Assembly (NCBI GenBank): GCA_009739215.1
Contig: VSJF01000002.1
Coordinates: forward strand, 434,001 to 498,000
Length of the DNA stretch: 64,000 nt
Reading direction: 5' to 3'
DNA from: Floccularia luteovirens
Taxonomy: Eukaryota; Basidiomycota; Agaricomycetes; Agaricales; Squamanitaceae
Position 1 is the first letter of the stretch, and each line of letters starts with the position of its first letter. Below the pieces are notes generated by a model. It was not told the DNA's origin, did not search any database, and saw only the letters and a list, made by a program, of their open reading frames with translations. This document shows, in pieces, positions 10,781 to 21,326 of the stretch. The position numbers and the translations under genes were made by a program.

Positions 10781-12390
10781 ATGTATCAACACCAACGTCA
10801 CCGTAGCTCTGAAAACACAAACTTCCTCGCACTAGCTCGGAATGAGCAGTATTATCTACAAGGAGGCGATCTGTTCTTCCTGGTGCGTATCTTATAAGAA
10901 CTATCCCATTGACCATTGGTGAACGAAGGCATATCAGGTGGAACACCAACATTTCAGAGTACATCGATACTTTTTCGAACGGGAGTCTTCCTTCTTTCGT
11001 GGAAAGCTCACACTTCCCGCTTCACCAGGAGCGACCCATACCGGTTGTTCCGAATCTAATGCTATCGTCCTGGATGACGTTACTGCTAGTGATTTCTGCA
11101 AGTTCCTATGGGTGTTCTACAACCCGTAAGCGGCCTATTACTACCTGTTTTTCCTATTTCACTGATATAATGAACGGGTAGGAAATACTCTCTGTATTAT
11201 GCATCTGTCGATGATTGGTCTGTAATCCTTACTCTCGCACACCGCTGGTCATTTCCGGAGGTGAAAAATCTTGCTATCCGCGAGATGGAGAAACTGGAAT
11301 GTCCAGATATCGATCGTATTGTTGTTTATCATGCTAATGAGGTCGATCGAAACCTCCTTATTCCTCGTTATGCCGCACTTTGTGAACGTGAAGACCCTCT
11401 TACACTACCTGAGGGTATGCGCCTTGGGATGGAGACCGCCCTGATGATCGCACGAGCTCGTGAATATGTACGACTAAACCCAACTATGGGTGGCGTCCGG
11501 AGTCCGACCAGCGCTAATGTACATGGTCGCGAGCTGTTCCATGTTGTACGGGAGCTCTTTGGCCTGCCACCTTCTGAGTCAGAACCGGCCAGTGCTGTAC
11601 AACCAACGTCACCAGGTGACTTGGTATCACTATCTTTCCTAGGTTAACTTCTCTAAGCTAATTTGTTTTATGCCAGACCCCACCAATACCAGAACCATCA
11701 CTAATGGCACAAGTTTCTCCTTCTTCCAAGCCAGCCTTGGCACAGAAAACACCGAAGGAGCCAACGGCGCAACCACCACCACCACCACCACCAACAACAA
11801 CACCAGTAACACAACAACAACGACAGAACAACAACAAAACAGTGGCCCCCCAAAAATCGAAATCAAAACAGGAGGCGAAACCACAGGAGCCAATGGAAAC
11901 GGAGACTCCGCCCCTGCCGGAGAAACCGACTCGGAATGGCCCCCAACACCCCAGGGTAAAGGAGCTAACAAAAACAACAAACGGAAAACCAATAACAAAA
12001 ACTCCTAGTTCAAGACCCGACTCGCCAGTATCGAATGGGAAGGGTGAGAAGATGAGTGAGGATGTTGCTTCAGAGGATGTCAAGTCTACCCAGGATGGTA
12101 GCACTTCCAATGGAGTTGTATCGGATGTTGCATCGGCTGTTAATGCTAACTCGAAGGATGTACGAAAGGATGAAGTGCCTGGTGCAACAAGTCCAAAGAA
12201 CGGTGCGACTACCAACAGTCAAGTTACGGAAGTGCCCAAATCGGATACTTTGAAAGGTGTTGGAGTTGAAGGGGAATCAAAAGCCGATGCTGAAAAATTT
12301 TTTGAGGGTGATGGTACTGGTGATCTTGGACTCTTAAATGGTTTGAGCCCATGGGGCAAACTGTTTACATCCAAAACGGAAAAGCCGTAG
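10781..12390 (+). CDS. BTB/POZ domain protein C with long low-complexity tail
   Basis: Exons 10781-10882, 10938-11125, 11182-11615 or 11182-11623, and 11677 onward. The BTB core reads YYLQGGDLFFL|VEHQHFRVHRYFFERES and CKFLWVFYNP|KYSLYY, and the helical half includes DDWSVILTLAHRWSFPEVKN and LIPRYAALCEREDPL. Two donors 8 nt apart end exon 3. Using GTATCA at 11624 (phase 0) gives a tail of about 238 residues rich in P/T/K/E (TPPIPEPSLMAQVSPSS..., ending NGLSPWGKLFTSKTEKP) and stopping at 12390. Using GTGACT at 11616 (phase 1) puts the same exon in another frame: a Thr/Asn/Gly-rich tail that ends ...ANKNNKRKTNNKNS at 12008, resembling the short tails of the sister genes. Both frames are open, and which is used needs RNA evidence. 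The longer form is given as the end. Confidence 0.8.
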
Positions 12391-12708
12391 CGTCATTCTT
12401 GGACCTTGTTGTTTAATTATACATTCTCATGATTGCAATTCAGTTGATACTCAACCCTTATATTACTGTATGCAAGATTTCAGCACATTTCTGTGATGCC
12501 AAAGTGCTCTAGTGACTAGAAACCTCTTGAAAAAAGGAAACTTCGAGTAACTCTAAGGTGGTTCGAATAATAAGAGAATAGGCACTTGCAGGAACCCACT
12601 TGCAGGAACCCACTTGCATGGCGGAAAACACTAAATCATTTATCTGGAGCTGATACATGCTCATTCAATTCACTTTTTACTATTCAAATATGTAAGAGAG
12701 TTTATCAT
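12391..12708. other. Convergent 3' flanks, small direct repeat
   Basis: Short intergenic space between convergent genes. It carries a tandem duplication of about 14 nt (CTTGCAGGAACCCA, twice in a row near 12585-12616). No coding exon seen. Confidence 0.4.
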
Positions 12709-13086
12709 TTACTCTACCAAATAACACATACATTTTTCCATTTCCACTTTATCCCAATGGCTCATCTGCTCTCCTCCACCTTTCTTAATCCCAAGTAGCG
12801 ACTCCTTCCATCCAATTTCTTCCTTTGATTTTGTAGATCCGCCATTGGTATTGGTCAATGAGACAGGTCGGGCCAACTTTTGTAGTCTCTCGATCTCGTT
12901 TTCTGACATAGTGGGTTGGTCCGAACGTAGTTGCTCGATTATTGTTTGTAGGATTGAGATTTGAGCCCCGACTCGTGCCCGTTCATCTTCGGCTGTTTTT
13001 CGTTGGCTTACTAGATGAACTGACACCGAGGTTATCGCCAGTGAGTAGAAAAGATGCGGGAGATATGGAGAAACCATGGTTGGCAC
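12709..13086 (-). CDS. Small single-pass membrane / coiled-coil protein
   Basis: Intronless, 125 codons (or 122 from the second ATG, which gives a start MVSPYLPHLFYSLAITSVSV). Residues about 8-27 are hydrophobic and could be a membrane anchor. They are followed by a predicted helix rich in charged heptads (RKTAEDERARVGAQISILQT, then RSDQPTMSENEIERLQKLAR). The C-terminal third is Lys/Gly-rich and polar. The length and arrangement (short N-terminal anchor, then coiled coil) resemble small conserved fungal organelle-membrane proteins, but no named family is recognised. Start choice is uncertain between 13086 and 13077. Confidence 0.7.
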   Translation of the reverse strand: MPTMVSPYLPHLFYSLAITSVSVHLVSQRKTAEDERARVGAQISILQTIIEQLRSDQPTMSENEIERLQKLARPVSLTNTNGGSTKSKEEIGWKESLLGIKKGGGEQMSHWDKVEMEKCMCYLVE

Positions 13087-14358
13087 TGAGATGGAAGCAA
13101 ATTTGAAATTCCCGTGATGTGCTTAGCGACGTGACCTGACTACCGTATATAGCCAGAGTGGCATAATGGTTCATGCATCATGTATCCTCGTCAAGGCTCG
13201 TATAGATGGACATATACCAGTGACTACTGTTCTCAGTGGACGGAATAATAGTAGAGTTCCATTGAATGATGATAGCAATGCGATATCATATCGTCGGATG
13301 TAACTAAACCTATGTACAAAATATAAAAACAAAGTATCGTTTCAAGCTTTCATTGAATAAGATCTCCATAAATTATCTGATACCATATGTCAAGAAAGCA
13401 AAAAGATCATAACATCATAAATACCAACTATCTCACAATGTACGGTCATCATCGTCGTCAAATCCATCAGGTAAAAATTTAGACGTGATCATGACTGATA
13501 TGCTTCGACGCGGGGCCTGGAATTCATGGAGCTTACCTTGACGCTTATCATGTTATTTCCTTACAACGTGGAGAAGGACTTGAATTCTGCGGCGTGCAAA
13601 TCAGAGAAAGAACACGCCAACAACAGCATTTTTTTCCCAAGTGGGTAGAGTGGGCTATATTTCAGAAACTGGAGAATTGCTTAGAATTGGTATTATATAA
13701 TCTCGCCGTAATGGCATGCTGTATCGACATCTAAGTACTATCTTCAATATGTAAACTTACTAACCCCAGCAGGGATTATATTACGTACCTCTTGTGAGTT
13801 AGTTTGATTGGTGTCGTATTTCAAGCTTCAAGTTGCAGATTTGGGACGACTCGGCGATGAATTTCCAAAGCATAAGAGGGAGCTTCCGTCAAGTCAAGTC
13901 CACTGGGTGGATACACAATACACAAAGTTAGTATTCGGCAATCAACGGCCCAGCGGAGGATATTCCTTAAAAAAAAATTTCTTTTCGCTCATGGTATCAA
14001 GGACCATCCCTCTAGTCACCAAAAACTAAGTAAGTTCTACCTTGTTCCTGGTGTTATTCCCCGCCCACATATCTAGTACTTCATCCGTGGACATCCTACA
14101 AAGTACATTCCCTTCCTATTAAGTATCAGATCCAGCGGCGTTTTAAAAAGTTAATTACGCGGGCTTTTGCTGCGTGTCGAGGCTCTATTTTTGTTACAGG
14201 GTTTCTGGCTGGCATCCACAGAATCCAAGCACACTAGGATGCGCGTTGCAACTCACGTCGTGATACATTTTATATTTGTCTGGTTATTATGCCACCCGAC
14301 CGCGGGCGTATAAAAAGGGTGACATACCTTCAATGCCTTCAAACAATACTCTCAAGCA
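13087..14358. other. Intergenic region, no gene seen
   Basis: About 1.27 kb between divergent genes. One open stretch at 13808-14029 has no motif and no supporting splice context. A TATA-like TATAAAAAGGG at about 14309-14319 lies 40-50 nt before the dynamin start codon and is a plausible core promoter element. Confidence 0.5.
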
Positions 14359-17184
14359 ATGTCCGATTCCGATTCTGAGTTTACTGATTCGTCAACGTCT
14401 CCACCAACGCCTACGGATGGGGATCTGGCCCAGCAAAGCGTTGGTCTAGCCAATCCCCAATTATCTCAATCCAGAAGGCAAATGTTAGATCTAGTCAACA
14501 GGTTACATAACACTGGGTAAGATTATTTGAACTCTACTTACTCATGCCTTTGGATTTGACATTGGTTGTGGCAGTGTTCAAGTTGACGTGGACATTCCGC
14601 AGATCGCTGTAATTGGTTCTCAGAGCGCAGGGAAGTCGTCCCTCATAGAATCAATTTCAGGGATCACATTACCACGAGCCGCAGGAACTTGCACACGGTA
14701 ATTGGGAGATTTTGGGGAATGCTTTCCACAACTTATATATATGCCAAAAAAACAGATGCCCTACGGAGTGTAGGTTGTCTCGTTCAACTGAAGAATGGAA
14801 ATGCGAGGTATCATTGCGAAGGCTCACCGATTCTCGAGGCCAAACTCTGGGCTAAGTTCGTAACGAAAAATTTGGCCCCACAATATACAACAAGAATGAA
14901 GTTGAAGAGCGAATTCGTCGCGCTCAAAGGGCAATTCTGAATCCAAACAAACCAATCATTCACTATCTCGATGATAATGAAGACGGTGACGACGAGGCCG
15001 AACTGAGCTTTTCAGTTAACTGCGTGTCGCTCCAAATAAGTGGCCCCGATGTAGCAGATCTATCCTTCTGTGATTTACCTGGTATGTGTTCTCAAATTCG
15101 CACTTGAACTAACTGACCCCCCTACCCCCTTGGTAAATTGTATGATATAAAGGTCTTATTGTTAGCGTTGGAAGAGGGGGGGACGAAAACGATATCAAGC
15201 TTGTAGAAAGTCTTGTAGTATCCTATATCAAAAAGCCATCTTGCATTATTCTTTTAACAGTCACTTGTGAAAGTGTGTGCTTATAATTTTCCTAGTTGAA
15301 TCAACAACACTGATTTTTCATCTTTCACAGCGGATTTCGAGAATCAAGGAGCTCATACCTTAGCTAAAATTCATGATCCTGATGGCAAGCGTACAATTGG
15401 TATGTAAATCATCCTACAAGTCACACCGGATATGTTTGATGACCATTTGAAAGGTGTTCTCACCAAGCCCGATCGGATCCCAAAAGGAGAAGAAAATCGG
15501 TGGCTTCCTTATATCTACAATGAAAAGGAGCCTCTCGTCAACAACTGGTACTGTGTCAAACAACCAAGCTCCAATGATTTGAAACTTGGTATCACATGGG
15601 CTCAAGCTAGAAAGCGGGAAGACGATTACTTTGCAACAACATCTCCTTGGGGGGAAATCGATGCATCCTACCAAAAATACCTACGAACATTCAACCTCGT
15701 TCAACGACTTAGCTCAATACTTTCGGATCTCATTGCAACAAGGTAAGTACTTGGTCAGTGTTACAAGGGTTTTAAAGGTTGACCACCTCTAGACTTCCTC
15801 AAATACAGCATGAGCTTGAAAAAGCAATGGACAAAGCTAACGACGAAATTGGAATGCTTCCAAAACCACCGCCGACCGATCCATATAGCGAACTCCTCAA
15901 TTTAATATATGGCTTCATATTGAATCTTTCAAAAAATATAGAAGGGACCCCAAATGAGGATGGAATCCTCCAGCTAATTTCTCCAGAACAGAACAAGTTT
16001 CGCCGAGCAATCCGGAAAACTGCCCCAAATTTTTCCCCGTTCGCAAACGGAGAGGATATACCTTTTACCGACCTACCAGAAATGACATTCTTATGGAACG
16101 AACCAAGTGTGGAATCAGAAATTACCTCAGGTCTTGAACATGAACAACCCGGCAATGTTGTTTGTGTGGACCAGGTACTTCAACGTGCAAAGACGTATGC
16201 TATTTATTATTAAGAATGCGTCATTTATTGATGCTTCTGTGTGCATTATCTACAGCGCACCCAGTCGAGAACTCCCGGGAAACTTCCCATATGTCGTGCA
16301 ACAGACCTTTATCAATGAATTCCTGAAAGGATGGGGGGCTCCCGCGCACATACTATGTGAAAGTGTGTTCTCGATCCTAACGAGGCATATCAACGCACTT
16401 GTTACAGAACATTTTACTGAATTCGGAGAAGGGAGTTTGGAACAATGTATAAAGCAAGTATATCTCTCTCAGTGCACGATCCGACCTGTTTCATGGATGT
16501 ATTTTTTAGAATCATACTTCACGAACACCTCAGGAAATGCTATTACGAGGCAAAATCGAAGTTGAATTGGCTCCTCCTCATTGAAAATCATCCGTTTTCT
16601 CTTAATGAACACTACTTCTTAGTGTACAAGGACAAATTCCTCACATACTACAGGGGATGTCGGGTAAATAATCAAAACGGTGAAGTCATGGATGTCTTAA
16701 AAGGCTACAGTTCATTGTCGCCTCCCTACCATTCCATGGTTGCGGATGAGCGAATTAGAAAGGTCTTATCAGGTCTTGCGGAATTAGGATTGAAAGATAT
16801 CACTGCTAAAGATATCCCTCGTATTCTCCCTCCTGACGAGATGGATCCAGCCCTGATTATCATGGCTGAGGTTCGAGCATACTTTCAAGGCAAGTTATGA
16901 TTGACAACAAATGCTCTTATATATTAACGCATTCTCCAGTTGCGTATAAACGGTATGTTGACAATGTACCTCTTGCCATCGATCATGAACTCGTACGCGG
17001 AATCACAACCGATATCCTCAAAGTTCTATCTGCTGGCCTTGGTATCCATGGAACCGATGGGCGTCAGATATGTGAAGATTTTGCAAGGGAAAACCCTCAT
17101 ATTGCAGATCGCCGTGAAGAGTTGCATAAGAAATCAGAACGGCTGAGGATTGCCCATGAGCAGCTAATGACTGTTCGGTTGTAG
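14359..17184 (+). pseudogene. Dynamin-family large GTPase with one in-frame TAA
   Basis: Ten exons assemble in frame: 14359-14516, 14575-14697, 14756-15081, 15153-15272, 15331-15399, 15454-15742, 15793-16194, 16256-16453, 16510-16889 and 16940-17184, 770 codons in all. The GTPase domain has G1 IAVIGSQSAGKSSLIESISG, G3 DLSFCDLPG and G4 TIGVLTKPDR; a middle domain follows, and the C-terminus (YVDNVPLAIDHEL...) fits the GTPase effector domain. No PH or membrane-anchor segment, so it is Mx/Vps1-like rather than classical endocytic dynamin. The only lesion is TAA at 14853-14855 (codon 127), where the context ...TLG-x-VRNEKFGPTIYNK suggests an ancestral CAA (Gln). Introns 8 and 9 have GC donors (GCAAGT). 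It could be a recent null allele, a sequence error, or a gene rescued at RNA level; the family call itself is firm. Confidence 0.8.
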
Positions 17185-17426
17185 TAGGAAAAGATATATT
17201 TTGATCAGACGATATATAAATGGATTGTCACAAATCCTAATAACTTCTTGCTCATTCCAGGTGTATGTACACGATTTTGATCCCTGTATTCATATTTAAA
17301 TCTGATATTCACAATGCGCTTGGCAGATGTATATGCATTAACTTGTTGCTCTTTAAGCCTACACAGCCGAAAGATATGACTATTCTATCATGATACATAC
17401 TCATTCAGTGAGATGAAATAAATATT

Positions 17427-18897
17427 CTACAAGTGGGCCCTAACAATTTCAGTCGCTGCTGGAACTTCTGATTCCATCTCCTTGATGATCTCAAGAATGT
17501 CTCCAGCACATCCGAATGACAGCGTGAATCCAGAGCCACCTTGTCCGTAAGAGTGAACAACCCTGCTACCTTTCTGTCTCAGGTCACGCTCGACACGAAC
17601 GTTGTCGAGTGTACATGGACGGAGACCTTGAACAAATGGATATGGGTCAAATTCAGCGTTCTCCAATCCAGGAACGAAGTCGTTGCAACGTTTGCGCATC
17701 CGGAGGATTTCTGGACTGTCCAGGTTCAAATCCAAGGTGTTTGCTGTTTGTGCAATGCCTGGGATTTACAATAATATGTTAGTACATTGACGCAACGTGA
17801 AACTTCAAAGCTTGCATACCTCCCAAGATCAGGGTCTCGTCATTGCGAGGAACAATGAACACAATGTCCTCAATATCCTTTCCTTGCGTATCATCGTGTG
17901 ACACACAGAGTGCTTCAGTCACCTTTGGGAACTTCTTCCCATCATTGATCACTCGAATCAATGCTCCTCGGAGTGGGTATACGGTGGGATCAGATGCAAG
18001 GTCAGCAGCACCAAGCCCAGATGCATTAACAATCGCATCGACATTGTACTTGGCAAGGAGGTGCTTCTCGTGCTTGACGAGGTCACCGGTGATCTTTTCC
18101 GACACGAACTTTCCACCCTTCGCGGTGACAATGTCGCGCAACCAGAACATGTAACGGTCAGTGTCGATGATGGGAGCATCGTGTCTGTATGAGTCAACAA
18201 CACCAGCTTCCTGATTAACTTTATGTTTTGTGATCAAACTGCGGTCGCGGTTGAATCCTTGAATCTGCGGAAACAAAATGGTTATATGCACGTGTCATGA
18301 ATAGATAGAAACAAGTAATGCTAACCTCAGGTGTAGACTGGATCTCAATCATTTTCTTCATCTGTCCAGGCATGTTCTCTAGGGGTTGCGAGAAGAAGAA
18401 ATTAGCAGTGCGCATTCTAATACCATGGTCCTCGACAGGGATGATGTTCATCATGGTCTCGAAGTTGCGGTAGGATGTCATGCACCATTCCTTCGATTTC
18501 TCAAGCGAGATATAGTTTTGGTGCTTGCCACATACTGCGGGTGGCCACTCCCAGCTGAACAGTCCGTAGTGAGTATATGAGTGGAGAACGTGAGAGGAAC
18601 ACTTACAGGGCACCAGCAATTTGAGAAGTGATACGTTCAGGCAATGCTGCCCATTTTTCGGATACTACTGTCACTCCGTACCCAGCATCAAGCAAACTCC
18701 AAGCAGTCTAATATTTTGTCAATAATGTACGAAACTTTCAAGTTGAAGTTGATATTTACTGTCAATCCCGTCACGCCACCTCCGATGACGAGAACATTTT
18801 TGAATTTAGGAGAAGGTTTTGTTGGATTGGGGCCATCGAATAGAATGAGCTCTTTGCCAACTGGGGCAAGATGGAAGTTGGTGTTGACGGAAGGCAT
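17427..18897 (-). CDS. D-amino-acid oxidase family flavoprotein, copy 1
   Basis: Five exons in transcript order: 18897-18760, 18707-18607, 18554-18326, 18264-17820 and 17758-17427; 414 residues, normal for the family. FAD-dependent oxidative deamination of D-amino acids to keto acids with H2O2 is the expected reaction. The FAD-binding Rossmann motif is KNVLVIGGGVTGLT at residues 33-46. The family signature VVHSYGQGGSGFTLSFGCA and the substrate-carboxylate arginine context QGLRPCTLDNVRVE lie near the C-terminus. The last three residues, AHL, fit the relaxed peroxisomal PTS1 pattern. A TATATAAAGG box lies about 95-105 nt upstream of the start. It is the first of four tandem paralogues that share intron positions. 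The precise substrate (neutral versus acidic D-amino acid) cannot be read from sequence. Confidence 0.9.
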
Positions 18898-21326
18898 ATT
18901 AAGTGATTAAAATGAAATTAAGGTGTAAACAGAAGAGATTGTTGAAGTTTTCTAGATGTCGGTGCTGTGATGTTGGTTGAAGTGAAATTTGACCTTTATA
19001 TATGACTCAGAGACCACCAAAGAAACGGATATTATTCTAGAAGGTGAGAAGCAGAGCTTGAAAGGATATTGGAAACAAACATCTCTTGGATAAGTCGGAT
19101 TCCGAAGTGTGAACTCATCAGTTTCGTCGTTGGATGCCATCTAAGAGGTAGAATTTCCGCAATTTTCCCTCCAGATGCTGGGTTGGAATGGTGGTCAAGA
19201 AACCAGAAGACTCCTCGCTTAGTCGTAAAATTCCTCGATCCATCATCGGCCAATCAGTATTTGGCGCCAGCCCCACAATCATGAGGTGAGAGGTTGAGCT
19301 ACCGTGGTATGTCGCAAGGACATCAATGTGGATAACTCACAGCGTGGGAAGGCTGCTTAGGTATGGGGATTCCTAGACAAAGAAATGCAGGGAATCCAGC
19401 GCCGAATGGTTCGAAGTTCATTGAAGAATCTGATAACAGTTGACCAAAAAGCAAGGCAAGTAACAATCAAAGTTCCGCCTGCCATAATACCAATCCCGCA
19501 CTCAGCCACAAGTTCCAGAGACTGTATTAATGTTCACCAAGTGTGTGGTCAGGAAAAGGATAACCGAAGTTGGAAATAAATAACATGTACATATGTAGTT
19601 GCGATAAATATTCGGAATCATGAAGTCTCGAAGTCCGTAATAGATGTCATATTTGGTTCCAAAGTCTTTGACAAACTTTTCAACGTCGTCTGCGGCTGCT
19701 CTGCACTGTAAATGGTTGATGGACTCCGTGTATCACAATGTGCATTCAAGTCTCTGTAGCCTTGAAATTTTCATCGTATATTGACTCTGAATTACACATT
19801 TCTTTCTATAGTAATTCTACAATCAGGAAAACTAAAATTTATTCTAGAGGAGAGTTACAATTGAATGAACGATAGCGCATGATCTTGTACATCTGTCCAA
19901 AGCTTGAGTAAGTAAACGTTGCCCAGGGAAAACTCGAAAGTCACTTACTTTTATACCTAAGCATCCAAGGTACATAAAAAATTTTGGCGAGTGACTGATG
20001 TACGAATGGTGCCTACTATTCTCCCTACTGACTCCTCAGCAATTCTCAACGTAGGGCTACTGTGACATCCAGTAGGCAGGACAGAATCCACGTCTACATA
20101 GTAGTCGTGCCCTACCACTGTCTATGGTGGCAGAACCATTCCAAGCTCCCGTGATCTGCGCACTAAGCCCTGCGGCCTCCGCGAGGGAAAAGAAAAAAGA
20201 GAACAAAAGAATTGAAAAGAAAGAAGAAAGAAGGAAAGCCGGGTGCACGGCCTTATGGAGATTACACCAAACCTTCCAACCTCCGGACAAAGGCAGTCGA
20301 CGAGGTGGTCCCCTCAGATCACAAACGCAGCCAAGCCCCTGCCATTGGTCACGGAAGAGCCGCCATTCCGCCCAATCCCCTCGCGTTGATTCCATGCTCT
20401 CCTCCAATCTCATGGCTGCTTCGCCCAGCAGGCCCGCTGCACTCAGCCCGGCGAGCAAGATACGCGTCCCCCCCCCAAACTACCACCCTCGTTTCTATCT
20501 ACTGAAAGACTAACTACTGCCGGGCCCGAGCTTGATGAGAGTAACGTCGGCTATAGTGTGAGGGCAGGTTGTTGCCAAGACCAGAGCCAGAGAACCAGAA
20601 AATCAGAGAACCTTGCAAGCCACTTTGAACGAAGCAGATGAAGGGGGCGAAAGAGAAGCAGGTAGAGAAGTGAAGAAGGAAATAGATCGTTTTATATGTT
20701 TTCCAAGGCGGTCAGCCACTTTGGACGGAATCAACAATCGGACCAGAAAAGGTGTGTTTTGACGGATCGAAATGTCAAACAAATGCTCGCCGTTATCTCA
20801 TTCGCTCGTTATTTTTGTTTATGTCTTACTTTCTTGACTTTTTTGGAATCACACTTACTACTTTTGTATACATTTTTATTTGTTGTGGTCAGCCATTGTC
20901 AGTTTTTTTTGTCTGGCGCGCAAAGACACCCCATTGCTAAGTTTCATTACTTTGTAGACCCTCATCAAGATCCCCCGACTCATCAACCCGAAATGTGCAC
21001 ATCACTCGAGGCAGACGACGGTTCGTCTGAAGAGTACCCTACAGTCTTACCATCAGATTCGATCATTGGTGGACGCGCTGAGTTATCACTACAATTCCAC
21101 TTATCTTCGTTACTGAGTCAGTTTGCCAGCTTGCCCAGAAGGGCAGCGCAGTAGAAATGTGAAAGATACAAGCTGATCTGTTCAAAGGTGAATATCAATT
21201 ACACTAGACCTACGTGTCTATCCCCAAAAGAAGCAAGGAGTTGCTCATAAGCATCAAAGAAAGCCGAAGATTATGATTATCGTATAGTACATATCTTATA
21301 TCTCTACCAATGCATAATATGTTAGA
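18898..21326. repeat. Duplicated spacer 1 of the oxidase array, with gene relic
   Basis: Spacer between oxidase copies 1 and 2, recurring (with indels) at 22801-25018 and 26486-29251. It holds the promoter of copy 1. Around 19620-19760 there is a minus-strand relic reading ...DDVEKFVKDFGTKYDIYYGL..., broken by frameshifts upstream. A GC-rich and purine-tract segment lies at about 20040-20690 (with a long A/G tract at 20186-20245). An AT-rich part follows at 20690-21160. No intact gene, transposase or terminal inverted repeats were recognised. An open plus-strand stretch at 20696-21154 is only partly shared by the other spacers and is judged non-coding. Confidence 0.65.
18992..19004 (-). promoter_or_regulatory. 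TATA box of D-amino-acid oxidase copy 1 (conserved in all four copies)
   Basis: On the minus strand the sequence reads CATATATAAAGG about 100 nt before the start codon. The same element recurs before copy 2 (about 22895-22906), copy 3 (about 26579-26590) and copy 4 (about 30830-30842), at a similar distance. Conservation amid diverged flanks supports function. Confidence 0.65.

Noticed and set aside
11658..12215. Long open frame on the minus strand opposite the BTB gene C tail
   Set aside because: It is the complement of ACC/AAC/CAA-type repeats, giving a low-complexity Gly/Val/Ser product without start context or motif; a shadow of the plus-strand exon.
17843..18154. Plus-strand frames inside the oxidase genes (repeated in all four copies)
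   Set aside because: They repeat only because the genes are duplicated; the minus strand carries the conserved enzyme.
20696..21154. 152-codon plus-strand frame in oxidase spacer 1 (leucine/phenylalanine-rich)
   Set aside because: The matching frame in spacer 3 is shortened by the 171-nt deletion and in spacer 2 is broken; no recognisable domain. Judged non-coding repeat.
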